A DNA stretch of 32,145 nucleotides from CAZLIC01 sp964559535 (GCA_964559535.1 CAZLIC010000048.1:1-32145); one strand, 5' to 3'; positions 6,902 through 15,073 are shown, counted from the first letter of the stretch. The notes: generated by a model not told the origin, from the letters alone. Program-made: numbers and translations.

Positions 6902-7918
6902 TCAGTCGAACGACCCGGTGATCCGCCCGAACAGCATGAAGGCCCGCGCCGTGCGGGTGTCGCCCAGTTCGGCCAGTTCGGTGTCGGTCGCGTTCTTCTC
7001 GAATTCCTGGAAGGTGTGGTCGAAGCTGCGCAGGAAATGGTGCGCGGCATCGCGGAACACCGGGTCCTCGCGCATCCGCGAGGTGGTCAGCGCCAGCGCC
7101 GCCCGGTCACGGATGCCGCCCAGCGCCGCCACCGCGCCGCCGCGTTCGCCCGCGGCAAAGCGCCGCCACACCTCGGGGCGGGTCCGGTCGGGGCGCAGGT
7201 CGTCCATGTAGATGCCTTCCTGCGCCAAGAGCGTCAGCACGTCCTGCGCCGCCCGGATCAGCCGCGAAGCGTGCCGGTCCTCCAGCGCCAGGCGCAGCGC
7301 GCGGAACCCCGCCCGGTCCTCGGCATTCTCGGGGAAATGCAGCGCACGCACGAAATCGGCCACCGACAGCGGCTCGCGCAGGTCATCGGCCGGGGTGCCC
7401 AGCGCCAGCGTGGGCTGTTCCACGGCCGCGGCCGACGGCTGCGGCGTGGCCAGCGCCGCCTTGCGGTCGGCCGAGGGCTGCACCAGCGCGCTGTCGCGGC
7501 GTGACACGAACATCGCCAGCCGCTCTTCCGTGGCGCGCTGCGCGGCGACCAGTTCTTCCAGCCGCTTGTCCAGGCTGGGCCGCGCCACCTGCCCGGCCTG
7601 TTGCGACAGCACATAGGCATGGCGCAGCGCATCCACCGCCACCTGAAGCCGCGCTGCCTCGTCGCGCAGCGCCCGTACCGACCGCGCGGTTGTCACCGCC
7701 ATCCAGATCAGCGCCAGGGGCAGGAATACCAAGAGCGCCGACAGGATCACCCCTGCCGCGCCGCCCTCGGTCACCGGCGAGGCCCAGAGATACGCCCCCA
7801 CCCCGGCCACCCACACCAGCGAAAGCGCCGCCGCAAAGGCCTCGGTCACGGTGCGGCCCCGCGGCGGCCCGGCGGCATAGACGCCCAGGTCCAGCGGTTT
7901 GTCGGTCGGGTCGGCCAT
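6902..7918 (-). CDS. Conserved membrane protein of unknown function (two TM, coiled coil)
   Basis: I do not recognise a named family for this 338-residue protein. After a short polar N-terminus there are two hydrophobic segments, at about residues 23-45 and 50-75. An Arg/Ala-rich predicted coiled coil follows to about residue 140, then a low-complexity linker. The C-terminal helical domain of about 150 residues contains FVRALHFPENAEDRAGFRALRLALEDR (two blocks) and ends GRITGSFD. A cytosolic domain tethered by a hairpin of two helices is inferred. The ATG at 7918 is preceded by GGGGGG; upstream in-frame residues are repeat-like. It lies 55 bases after greA on the same strand, so it may be co-transcribed. 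Confidence 0.75.
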   Translation of the reverse strand: MADPTDKPLDLGVYAAGPPRGRTVTEAFAAALSLVWVAGVGAYLWASPVTEGGAAGVILSALLVFLPLALIWMAVTTARSVRALRDEAARLQVAVDALRHAYVLSQQAGQVARPSLDKRLEELVAAQRATEERLAMFVSRRDSALVQPSADRKAALATPQPSAAAVEQPTLALGTPADDLREPLSVADFVRALHFPENAEDRAGFRALRLALEDRHASRLIRAAQDVLTLLAQEGIYMDDLRPDRTRPEVWRRFAAGERGGAVAALGGIRDRAALALTTSRMREDPVFRDAAHHFLRSFDHTFQEFEKNATDTELAELGDTRTARAFMLFGRITGSFD

Positions 7919-7973
7919 GCTGCCCCCCACTGTCGCCCCAGTCGTCGCCCCAGTCGTCGTCCTGACCGCCGCC

Positions 7974-8444
7974 TCAGACAAAGCGGACGCTGACCACTTC
8001 ATAGGACCGCGTGCCGCCGGGCGTGCGCACTTCCACGCTGTCACCCTCTTCCTTGCCGATCAGCGCGCGTGCCAGCGGCGAGCGGACATTCAGCCGCCCG
8101 CGCTCCAGGTCGGCCTCGGGCTCGCCGACGATCTGGTAGGTCTTCTCCTCCCCCGAATCGTCATCCGACAGCGTGACCGTCGCGCCGAACTTGATGGACC
8201 CCGACAGTTTCGTCGGGTCAATCACCTCGGCCAGCGACAGCATCGCCTCCAGTTCCTTGATGCGGCCCTCGATGAAGGACTGCTTCTCGCGCGCAGCGTG
8301 ATACTCGGCGTTCTCCGACAGGTCGCCATGCTCGCGCGCCTCGGCGATGGCGCGGATGACGGCAGGGCGCTCCACCGACTTCAGCACCTTCAGTTCCTCG
8401 TCCAGCGCATCGAACCCCGCGCGTGTCATCGGAATCTTGTCCAT
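7974..8444 (-). CDS. greA: Transcription elongation factor GreA
   Basis: A 156-residue GreA, the factor that binds RNA polymerase through its secondary channel and stimulates cleavage of backtracked RNA. The N-terminal antiparallel coiled coil carries the conserved tip HGDLSENAEYHAAREKQ with catalytic acidic residues D41 and E44. The C-terminal FKBP-like domain covers about residues 80-156 and includes SPLARALIGKEEGD. The ATG at 8444 has an AGAAGG ribosome-binding site and yields the normal length; longer readings of this frame run into the divergent neighbour. A small hairpin (CATGGCC-CTGTCA-GGCCATG, 8478-8497) lies in the leader. Confidence 0.95.
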   Translation of the reverse strand: MDKIPMTRAGFDALDEELKVLKSVERPAVIRAIAEAREHGDLSENAEYHAAREKQSFIEGRIKELEAMLSLAEVIDPTKLSGSIKFGATVTLSDDDSGEEKTYQIVGEPEADLERGRLNVRSPLARALIGKEEGDSVEVRTPGGTRSYEVVSVRFV

Positions 8445-8687
8445 CGCCGTCTGCCTTCTGTGGGAAAACGCAAAGGCCATGGCCCTGTCAGGCCATGACC
8501 CGCCGTGTCGTTGCCCCACATGAGGCCTAGGCCCCAAGGATTGCAAGAGGGCACGGGCACAACGGGCGACGCTTCGCCGCCCCCCTGTGACCGCCATGTG
8601 ATGCCGCGTCACAATTGACGAGGGCCTGCCGTTGCGGCATCCCGCATCGGCAGACCTGCCGCAGATGCCAGCCCGAAGGACGCCCGC

Positions 8688-10340
8688 ATGACCGACGACA
8701 TCGCCCGCGAGGAAATGGACTACGACGTGGTGATCGTGGGCGCCGGTCCGGCCGGGCTGTCGGCGGCGATCAAGCTGAAACAGCTCGACCCCGACCTGAC
8801 GGTTGTGGTGATCGAGAAGGGGTCCGAGGTTGGCGCGCATATCCTGTCGGGCGCGGTGCTTGACCCGGTGGGGCTGGACGCGCTGATCCCCGACTGGCGC
8901 AAGAAGGGCGCGCCGGTGAAGACCGAGGTGACGGAAGACAACTTCTACATCCTGGGGCCGGCCGGCCAGATCCGCATTCCGAACTGGCCGATGCCGGGGC
9001 TGATGAGCAACCACGGCAACTACATCGTCAGCATGGCGAACGTCTGCCGCTGGCTGGCGCTGCAGGCCGAGGCGCTGGGCGTGGAAATTTTCCCCGGCAT
9101 GGCGGCGTCAGAGCTGGTCTATGGCGACAAGGGCCAGGTGCGCGGCGTGGTTGCGGGCGAGTTCGGCATCAACCCCGACGGCACCAAGGGGCCGAACTAT
9201 GAGCCCGGAATGGTGCTGGCGGGCAAGTATGTGTTCCTGGGCGAGGGCGTGCGCGGGTCGCTGGCGAAACAGGTGATCCAGAAGTACGACCTGCAGGCCG
9301 GGCACGAGCCGCAGAAGTACGGCCTGGGCATGAAGGAAATCTGGGAGATCGACCCGGCCAAGCACCGCGAAGGCACGGTCACGCACACGATGGGCTGGCC
9401 GCTGGGCAGCAACGCAGGCGGTGGCAGCTTCATCTATCACCTTGAGAACAATCAGGTCTATGTGGGTTTCGTGGTGCATCTGAACTACCGCAACCCGCAC
9501 CTGTTTCCGTACATGGAGTTCCAGCAGTTCAAGCATCACCCGATGGTGGCCGAACTGCTGAAGGGCGGCAAGCGCGTGGCCTACGGCGCGCGGGCCATTT
9601 CCGAGGGTGGCTGGCAGTCGCTGCCGAAACTGGTGGCGCCGGGTGTGGCGCTGCTGGGCTGTTCCGCGGGCATGGTCAACGTGCCGCGCATCAAGGGCAA
9701 CCACAACGCCATGCTGTCGGGCATCGCCGCGGCCGAGGCGGCCTTTGTCGCCATCAAGGCAGGCCGGTCGGGCGACGAACTGGACGGCTACGAGGCGCTG
9801 GTGCGCACCGGCCCCATCGCCGCCGACCTGAAGCCCGTGCGCAACGTGAAACCGCTGTGGTCGCAGCGCGGGCTGATTGCCAGCCTGGTGGGCGGCGGGC
9901 TGGACATGTGGACCAACAGCCTGTTCGGCCTGTCGGTCTTCGGCACGCTGAAGCATGGCAAGACCGACGCCGAGGCCACCGGCAAGGCGGCCGACTTCAA
10001 GCCGATCGACTATCCCAAACCCGACAGCAAACTGTCGTTCGACCGGCTGACCAACGTCGCCTTCAGCTTTACCAATCACGACGAGGACCAGCCCGCCCAC
10101 CTGCGGCTGAACGACCCTGCCATCCCGATCAGCGTGAACCTGCCCGAATACGCCGAACCCGCGCAGCGCTACTGCCCCGCGGGGGTCTACGAGGTGCTGG
10201 GCCAGGGCAAGGACGCAACGTTCCGGATCAACTTCCAGAACTGCGTCCACTGCAAGACCTGCGACATCAAGGATCCCTCGCAGAACATCGTCTGGACCAC
10301 GCCCGTGGGCGGCGGCGGCCCGAACTACCCCAACATGTAA
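8688..10340 (+). CDS. Electron transfer flavoprotein-ubiquinone oxidoreductase (ETF-QO)
   Basis: A 550-residue inner-membrane-associated oxidoreductase that passes electrons from electron-transfer flavoprotein to ubiquinone, linking fatty-acid and amino-acid oxidation to the respiratory chain. The FAD dinucleotide motif VVIVGAGPAGLSAA lies at residues 14-27. The C-terminal 4Fe-4S cluster has all four cysteines (C496, C519, C522 and C525, in NCVHCKTCD). The length is typical of the family. The ATG has AAGGA 7 bases upstream. The 243-base divergent region to greA holds inverted repeats (GATGCCGC at 8600-8607 with its complement at 8634-8641) but no clear promoter pair. The last codons and stop are duplicated just downstream (10343-10354). 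Confidence 0.95.
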   Translation: MTDDIAREEMDYDVVIVGAGPAGLSAAIKLKQLDPDLTVVVIEKGSEVGAHILSGAVLDPVGLDALIPDWRKKGAPVKTEVTEDNFYILGPAGQIRIPNWPMPGLMSNHGNYIVSMANVCRWLALQAEALGVEIFPGMAASELVYGDKGQVRGVVAGEFGINPDGTKGPNYEPGMVLAGKYVFLGEGVRGSLAKQVIQKYDLQAGHEPQKYGLGMKEIWEIDPAKHREGTVTHTMGWPLGSNAGGGSFIYHLENNQVYVGFVVHLNYRNPHLFPYMEFQQFKHHPMVAELLKGGKRVAYGARAISEGGWQSLPKLVAPGVALLGCSAGMVNVPRIKGNHNAMLSGIAAAEAAFVAIKAGRSGDELDGYEALVRTGPIAADLKPVRNVKPLWSQRGLIASLVGGGLDMWTNSLFGLSVFGTLKHGKTDAEATGKAADFKPIDYPKPDSKLSFDRLTNVAFSFTNHDEDQPAHLRLNDPAIPISVNLPEYAEPAQRYCPAGVYEVLGQGKDATFRINFQNCVHCKTCDIKDPSQNIVWTTPVGGGGPNYPNM

Positions 10341-10361
10341 CGACCCCAACATGTGACATCT

Positions 10362-10393
10362 GCGCGAGCCGCCGCTAACCGGCGGCTTCGCGC
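10362..10393 (+). terminator. Hairpin after ETF-QO, possible terminator
   Basis: GCGCGAGCCGCCG and CGGCGGCTTCGCGC form a near-perfect stem with a 5-base loop and one bulged base, starting about 22 bases after the ETF-QO stop. No T-run follows, so it may act as a Rho-assisted or weak terminator, or as a 3' stabiliser. It may instead simply separate ETF-QO from the TPR gene. Confidence 0.4.
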
Positions 10394-10455
10394 GATTGCC
10401 CTTCGCCACCCGCCCCGCTACCTTCGCGCAATTGTATTGCGAAAGGTCGCCCCCC

Positions 10456-12174
10456 ATGGCCCCCATGCCCCTGCGCCGCCTCTCTGCCGCCCTGCTGGCC
10501 CTCACTTTGGCGCTGCCGGCCCTGGCCGACCCCGACCCCGGTGCCTATCTTGCCGCCCGCGTCGCCGCCGCGCACACCGAGTACCGCGAGGCCGCCGCCT
10601 GGTACACCCGCGCGCTTCTGGCCGACCCGTCCAACCCCGCGCTGATGGAAGGCGCCATTACCGCGCACCTGTCGCTGGGCAATCTTGACGCCGCCGCGGC
10701 CGTGGCCAGCCGCATGAAGGCGGCAGGCAAGCCCAGCCAGATCGCGCTTCTGGCGCTGATGGCCGGTCAGGCCGCACGCGGCGACTGGGCCGCGCTTGAT
10801 GCCGACGCCGCGGCGGGCCGCCAGATCGGCAAGCTGATGGACGGTCTTGCGGGCGCCTGGACGCTGCTTGGCCTTGGCCGGGCCGCCGATGCCGCGGCCG
10901 CCTTCGACGAGTTGGCCAAGGCCAACGGGTTGCAGCCCTTCGCACTGTACCACAAGGCGCTGGCGCTGGCTGCGGTGGGCGATTTCGAGGGGGCCGAGGG
11001 CATTCTCTCGGGCCGTGATGCCGGGCCCTTCCGGATAACCCGCCGCGGCGTGATCGCGCATGTGCAAATCCTCAGTCAGCTCGAGAAGTTCGACGAGGCG
11101 ATCAAGGCGCTGGACACGGCCTTTCCCGGCGCCGAAGACCCGGGCACGCAGGCGATGATGGCGCAGTTGAAGGCAAAGACAGCCATTCCCTACGACATCG
11201 CGCGCACCCCCGCCGAAGGCATGGCCGAAACCTTCTTCACCATCGCCGCCACCCTGTCGTCCAGCGGCGAGGCCGACGATACCTACACCCTGCTGTATGC
11301 CCGCACCGCCATGGCGCTGCGCCCCGACCACGGCGACGCCATCCTGCTGGCGGGTGACCTGTACGACGCGCTTGGCCAGTTCGACCTGGCGGTGGACACC
11401 TATGCGCAGGTTCCTTCCGCCAATCTGGCCTCCTTCGCCGCCGAGATCGGCCGCGCCGGTTCGCTGCAGTCCGGCGGCAAGACCGAGGCGGCGCTTGAGG
11501 TGCTGCGCAACCTTGCCCGCGCGCATGACTGGATGACGGCGGTGCACCTGGCGCTGGGCGACGCCCTGCGCCGCGAGGAACGCTGGGCCGAGGCGGTGGC
11601 GGCCTACGACACGGCTGTTGCCCGTTCGGGCGCCCCGCAATCCGGGCTGTGGACGCTGTATTACAGCCGCGCCATCGCGCATGAGCGGCTGAAGCAGTGG
11701 GACCGCGCCGAACCCGATTTCCGTCAGGCGCTGGCCCTGAACCCCGACCAGCCGCAGGTGCTGAACTACCTTGGCTACAGCCTGATCGAGCGGGGCGAAA
11801 AGCTGGACGAAGCGCTGGCGATGATCGAGAAGGCCGTCGCCACCGAACCCGAGTCGGGCTACATCGTGGACAGCCTGGCCTGGGGCCTGTTCAAGCTCGG
11901 CCGCTATGCCGAGGCGGTGGACCCTATGGAACGCGCCTCGCTGCTGGAACCCGTGGATCCGGTGGTGACCGACCATCTGGGCGATGTGTACTGGGCCGTC
12001 GGCCGCAGGATGGAGGCGCGTTTCCAGTGGCGGCGCGCACTGTCGTTCAACCCCGAAGAGAAGGAAGCCGACCGCATCCGGCAGAAGCTCGACCAGGGGC
12101 TTGATGCCGTGCTGGCCGCCGAGGGTGGCCCGCCGCTGGCTCCGGTGGAAAAGGCCGAAGCCGCCGCGAACTGA
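10456..12174 (+). CDS. Tetratricopeptide-repeat protein, exported
   Basis: A 572-residue TPR protein with an N-terminal signal peptide: basic MPLRR, a hydrophobic core, and a likely cut after residue 24 in ALPALA-DPD. TPR-like helical pairs run from about residue 30 to 140. The clearest set lies from about 370 to 545, for example AEPDFRQALALNPDQPQ, LNYLGYSLIERGEKLDEALA and GRYAEAVDPMERASLLEP. It probably acts as a periplasmic or envelope-anchored assembly scaffold, as is common for alphaproteobacterial proteins of this build; the partner is unknown. I chose the ATG at 10456 because it places the signal peptide at the N-terminus and has GAAAGG upstream. The ispE gene follows after 128 bases. 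Confidence 0.85.
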   Translation: MAPMPLRRLSAALLALTLALPALADPDPGAYLAARVAAAHTEYREAAAWYTRALLADPSNPALMEGAITAHLSLGNLDAAAAVASRMKAAGKPSQIALLALMAGQAARGDWAALDADAAAGRQIGKLMDGLAGAWTLLGLGRAADAAAAFDELAKANGLQPFALYHKALALAAVGDFEGAEGILSGRDAGPFRITRRGVIAHVQILSQLEKFDEAIKALDTAFPGAEDPGTQAMMAQLKAKTAIPYDIARTPAEGMAETFFTIAATLSSSGEADDTYTLLYARTAMALRPDHGDAILLAGDLYDALGQFDLAVDTYAQVPSANLASFAAEIGRAGSLQSGGKTEAALEVLRNLARAHDWMTAVHLALGDALRREERWAEAVAAYDTAVARSGAPQSGLWTLYYSRAIAHERLKQWDRAEPDFRQALALNPDQPQVLNYLGYSLIERGEKLDEALAMIEKAVATEPESGYIVDSLAWGLFKLGRYAEAVDPMERASLLEPVDPVVTDHLGDVYWAVGRRMEARFQWRRALSFNPEEKEADRIRQKLDQGLDAVLAAEGGPPLAPVEKAEAAAN

Positions 12175-12230
12175 TGCGCTGCCCCTGTCGGCACACCTTG
12201 CCCGCCGGCGCACCGCCACGGGACATGCGC

Positions 12231-12268
12231 CTCCCTCCCCGCTGGTGGGGGAGGGATGGGGAGGGGGG
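12231..12268. repeat. REP-like GC-rich hairpin between TPR gene and ispE
   Basis: CCCTCCCC-GCTGG-TGGGGGAGGG forms a stem, followed by ATGGGGAGGGGGG. This kind of CTCCCTCCCC hairpin is a frequent intergenic repeat in alphaproteobacteria. Only this copy is in the window. The 128-base gap in which it lies shows nothing else. Confidence 0.5.
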
Positions 12269-12302
12269 GCGCCCGCCGGCGCGCGCCCTTCGGCCCTGAC
12301 CC

Positions 12303-13145
12303 ATGCACGCCTTCGCCCCCGCCAAGGTGAACCTGGCGCTGCACGTCACCGGACGACGCGACGACGGATATCACCTGCTTGACAGCTTCGTGGTCTTCGC
12401 CGGTGTCGGGGATGTCCTCGCCTTCACCCCTGCCGCCGAAACCACGCTGTCCATCGACGGGCCGCGGGCGGCGGGCGTGCCCGCCGATGCCACCAACCTT
12501 GTCCTGCGGGCCGCCGCCCTGATGCAGGGTCCCCCGGTGGAAATCCGGCTGACCAAGCGGCTTCCGGCCGCGGCCGGCATCGGCGGCGGGTCGTCCGACG
12601 CCGCGGCGGCCTTGCGCGGGCTGCTGGCCATGGGCCACCAGCCAAAAGGCGACCTTGCGGCGCTGGCGCTTTCCCTCGGCGCCGATGTGCCGGTGTGCCT
12701 TGCCGGGCGCCCGGCGCGCATGTCGGGCGTGGGCGAAGGGCTCGCGCCCCTGCCGCCCCTGCCGCCCCTGTGGCTGGTGCTGGTGAACCCCGGTGTCCCT
12801 GTCTCGACCGGCGCCTGCTTTGCCGTGCTGGCGGGCCGCTTCGGCCCAGCCATGGACGACCTGCCCCCTGCAGGCTGGCCCGATGCCGCAGCGCTGGCCC
12901 GCTGGCTGGCGGCGCAGCGCAACGATCTTGAACCGCCTGCCCGGATGCTGGCACCCCCCGTTGCCGATGCATTGGCCGGTTTGGCGGCCACGCCGGGTTG
13001 CCTGCTTGCCCGCATGTCCGGCTCGGGCGCCACCTGCATCGGCCTTTATGCCGAAGCGGGCAACGCGCAGGCCGCGTCGGCGCAGATTGCTGCGGCACAA
13101 CCGGGCTGGTGGGCGGTGGCCGCCGCCGTCATGCGCGACGGCTGA
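12303..13145 (+). CDS. ispE: 4-diphosphocytidyl-2-C-methyl-D-erythritol kinase
   Basis: IspE, a 280-residue GHMP kinase, phosphorylates CDP-methylerythritol in the non-mevalonate (MEP) isoprenoid pathway. The N-terminal APAKVNLALHVTGRRDDGYH (residues 5-24) contains the catalytic-site lysine K8. The ATP-binding glycine/serine motif PAAAGIGGGSSDA lies at 88-100. LGADVPVCL carries the catalytic aspartate, and the C-terminal GSGATCIGLY completes the GHMP signature. Length and order are typical. No strong ribosome-binding site precedes the ATG, so expression may rely on the TPR transcript. The gene ends 17 bases before the convergent ABM-domain gene. Confidence 0.95.
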   Translation: MHAFAPAKVNLALHVTGRRDDGYHLLDSFVVFAGVGDVLAFTPAAETTLSIDGPRAAGVPADATNLVLRAAALMQGPPVEIRLTKRLPAAAGIGGGSSDAAAALRGLLAMGHQPKGDLAALALSLGADVPVCLAGRPARMSGVGEGLAPLPPLPPLWLVLVNPGVPVSTGACFAVLAGRFGPAMDDLPPAGWPDAAALARWLAAQRNDLEPPARMLAPPVADALAGLAATPGCLLARMSGSGATCIGLYAEAGNAQAASAQIAAAQPGWWAVAAAVMRDG

Positions 13146-13162
13146 CCTTCTCGCCGGGCGTT

Positions 13163-13453
13163 TCAGGCCACGCAGATGCCGGGCACCGCAACCTTCTCAA
13201 AAAGGTGCGGGGTTGCCACGGCAGATGACGGATAGTGCGACAGCTTGGCCTGGAATTCCGGGTTCGCAAAGGCGGCACGAAACGCCGCCATCGATTCCGA
13301 CACGGCATAGTTCAGCCAGGCACAGCCGTCCCCGACGGCGCGGTGCAACTGCGTGGAAATGTAGCCCGGCTGCCGCTGCATCACCTGTGCATCCTCGGTC
13401 CAGGCCCGCAGCATGGCCGCCTCGTCGGCCTTGTCCAGCGTGAACAGATTCAC
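13163..13453 (-). CDS. Antibiotic-biosynthesis-monooxygenase (ABM) domain protein, 5' end doubtful
   Basis: A small protein of the dimeric alpha+beta-barrel ABM/YgiN type, with the family pattern LFTLDKADEAAMLRAW, QRQPGYISTQLHR and LNYAVSESMAAFRAAF. Such proteins act as quinol or heme monooxygenases or as stress-response proteins. The function here is not assigned. The only usable start is a GTG at 13453 without a ribosome-binding site. Homologous-looking sequence (PVVLV, the rest of the first strand) continues upstream for six codons until a TGA, so the original start codon seems to be lost. The divergent MarR gene shows the same problem on the other side of a 59-base gap. Read as given it is 96 residues. 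Confidence 0.65.
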   Translation of the reverse strand: MNLFTLDKADEAAMLRAWTEDAQVMQRQPGYISTQLHRAVGDGCAWLNYAVSESMAAFRAAFANPEFQAKLSHYPSSAVATPHLFEKVAVPGICVA

Positions 13454-13512
13454 CAGAACAACCGGGCCGGTTCAGGTGCAACAGCCTGATCCTGGCGGCC
13501 GGCGACCGCCTG

Positions 13513-13887
13513 GTGGCCGGCCTGGGCCTGACCAGCGCGCGCTGGCAGATTCTGGGCGCGGTGGCGGCCGCCGGGCAGCCACAGCCGGTGGCCTGGATCG
13601 CCCGCGATCTGGGCGCCAACCGCCAGAACGTGCAGCGCATCGTGAACGACCTGCAGCGCGACGGGCTGGTGATCTTTCAGCCGAACCCGCACCACCGCCG
13701 CGCGCAGCTGGTGGTTCTGACCGACAAAGGGCGGCAGCGCTTCGATGCGGCGATGGATCTGCAGGCGCCCTGGGTCAACCATCTGGCCGACGGCGTGGCG
13801 GCAGAGGACCTTGCGGTGGTCCATCGGGTTGTCGTGGCCTTGCGGGCAAAGCTGGAACAGGGGGCATCGCCGGACACCGCGGACTGA
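13513..13887 (+). CDS. MarR-family transcriptional regulator, 5'-truncated
   Basis: A winged-helix regulator of the MarR family. The recognition region PVAWIARDLGANRQNVQRIV and the wing NPHHRRAQLVVLTDKG are intact, followed by the dimerisation helix. From the GTG at 13513 it is 124 residues, shorter than the usual ~150. Family-like sequence continues in frame upstream (FRCNSLILAAGDRL, from about 13471) with no ATG, GTG or TTG before a TGA at 13441. Helix 1, needed for dimerisation, would therefore be incomplete. MarR proteins often regulate a divergent neighbour, here the ABM gene. The missing starts on both sides suggest a deletion or an assembly error, and it may be a pseudogene. Confidence 0.6.
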   Translation: MAGLGLTSARWQILGAVAAAGQPQPVAWIARDLGANRQNVQRIVNDLQRDGLVIFQPNPHHRRAQLVVLTDKGRQRFDAAMDLQAPWVNHLADGVAAEDLAVVHRVVVALRAKLEQGASPDTAD

Positions 13888-13914
13888 CGGCCCGGCGGCC
13901 AAGAAGTCTGGGCA

Positions 13915-13946
13915 ACGAAAAACCCCCGGCCAACGGCGCGGGGGTT
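13915..13946 (-). terminator. Rho-independent terminator of rpsU
   Basis: On the minus strand AACCCCCG ... CGGGGGTT forms an 8-base perfect stem followed by TTTTCG, 45 bases after the rpsU stop. This is the classical arrangement of hairpin plus T-run. It could also slow transcripts arriving from the MarR gene on the other strand. Confidence 0.8.
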
Positions 13947-13991
13947 GATCGGCGGGCAGCCTTGCGGCCACCCCGAGGTGCGGAACCGCGT

Positions 13992-14198
13992 CTAGAGCGC
14001 GCCTTCGCGTTGAGCCTTCTTCCGGGCGAGCTTGCGCGCGCGGCGGATGGCCTCGGCCTGTTCCCTTGCCCGCTTGACGCTGGGCTTTTCGAAATGCTGC
14101 TTGAGCTTCATCTCGCGGAACACGCCTTCCCGCTGAAGTTTCTTCTTCAGGGCGCGAAGGGCCTGTTCGACGTTGTTGTCCCGAACACTGACCTGCAT
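13992..14198 (-). CDS. rpsU: 30S ribosomal protein S21
   Basis: A 68-residue, strongly basic S21 of the small ribosomal subunit. It is recognised by its N-terminus MQVSVRDNNVEQALRALKKK, the central EGVFREMKLKQHFEKPS and the lysine/arginine-rich C-terminal helix. S21 helps in translation initiation by binding near the anti-Shine-Dalgarno end of 16S rRNA. A strong ribosome-binding site (AGGAAGG) precedes the ATG. It is a single-gene unit with its own predicted promoter upstream and an intrinsic terminator downstream. Confidence 0.96.
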   Translation of the reverse strand: MQVSVRDNNVEQALRALKKKLQREGVFREMKLKQHFEKPSVKRAREQAEAIRRARKLARKKAQREGAL

Positions 14199-14251
14199 AC
14201 GGTTTCACCACCTTCCTGGTTAGAGTTGCACTGTTCCGTGCAGGCGGGCGG

Positions 14252-14280
14252 GCTATAACAGAGGGGATATCGCCTGTCCA
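14252..14280 (-). promoter_or_regulatory. Predicted sigma-70-type promoter of rpsU
   Basis: On the minus strand TGGACA (14275-14280) and TATAGC (14252-14257) are separated by 17 bases, with the rpsU ATG about 54 bases downstream of the -10. The match is five of six and four of six positions. A start near 14245 is expected. Confidence 0.55.
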
Positions 14281-14297
14281 CCAGAAGGGCCCCCGCC

Positions 14298-15002
14298 ATG
14301 ACTGACGAAACACACGATCCGTCAAAGGCTTCGCGCGACGCGGTGCTGGATGCGGCACTTCCCCATGTGGCCTTCGACGGCTGGTCTGCCACCACCCTGC
14401 GCCGCGCCGCCGCCGATTCGGGCGTGCCCGAGGCGCTGGCGCGCGCGCTGTTCCCTCGCGGCGGGGTCGATCTGGCGCTGGCCTTCCACCGCCGCGGCGA
14501 CGAGGAGCTGGCACGGCGTCTGGCTGCCGAGGACCTTGCGGCCCTGCGCTTTCGCGACCGCATCGCGCGCGGCATTCGCCTGCGTCTGGAGATCGCGGGC
14601 GACAAGGAACTGGTGCGCCGCGGCGCCACCCTTTTTGCCCTGCCGATGCACGCCGCCGACGGCGCCCGCGCCCTGTGGAGCACCGCCGACACGATCTGGA
14701 CTGCGCTGGGCGACACCCAGCGCGACTTCAGCTGGTGGACCAAGCGTGCCACACTGTCGGGCGTGCACGCGGCCACCGTGCTGTACTGGCTGGGCGATGA
14801 CAGCCCGGGCAATGCCTCGACATGGGAGTTCCTGGATCGCCGGATCGAGGATGTGATGCGGTTCGAGAAGGTGAAGGCGGGCTTCCGCGACAACCCGCTG
14901 GCCAAGGCCATGGGCGAAGGGCCGATGAAGGGCTTCCACAGCATGCGCATGCCGAAATGGCCCGAGGTGCCGCCCGACCTGCCGGGGCGTTTCGGCCGCT
15001 AG
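14298..15002 (+). CDS. COQ9-family protein (ubiquinone biosynthesis)
   Basis: A 234-residue protein of the COQ9 family, a TetR-like helical fold that binds lipid and supports COQ7-type hydroxylation in ubiquinone synthesis. The N-terminal helix-turn-helix-like part (VLDAALPHVAFDGWSATTLRRAAADSG, residues about 17-43, in two blocks) and the conserved C-terminal FSWWTKRATLSGVHAATVLYWL are both seen. It does not look like a functional DNA-binding regulator. The ATG lies 99 bases from the divergent rpsU start. The quinone oxidoreductase gene follows after 71 bases on the same strand, so both may serve quinone metabolism. Confidence 0.9.
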   Translation: MTDETHDPSKASRDAVLDAALPHVAFDGWSATTLRRAAADSGVPEALARALFPRGGVDLALAFHRRGDEELARRLAAEDLAALRFRDRIARGIRLRLEIAGDKELVRRGATLFALPMHAADGARALWSTADTIWTALGDTQRDFSWWTKRATLSGVHAATVLYWLGDDSPGNASTWEFLDRRIEDVMRFEKVKAGFRDNPLAKAMGEGPMKGFHSMRMPKWPEVPPDLPGRFGR

Positions 15003-15073
15003 GCCTACGCTGCGACCCTTGCCGGGGCGCTGTGGCTCTGGCAGCAAGGGCCTGTTCCGGAAAAGGAAACATC

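Noticed and set aside
7918..7973. Short direct repeats (CCCCAGTCGTCG) between greA and the membrane-protein gene as iterons
   Set aside because: Only two adjacent imperfect copies, easily explained by local slippage; no origin or operator context.
8586..8613. TGTGAC ... GTCACA as a CRP/FNR-type site before ETF-QO
   Set aside because: The half-sites are 16 bases apart, too far for a CRP-type dimer that needs about 6.
10375..12219. Minus-strand frame of 614 codons opposite the TPR gene
   Set aside because: It mirrors TPR codon bias and has no recognisable motif; the signal peptide and TPR motifs on the plus strand are decisive.
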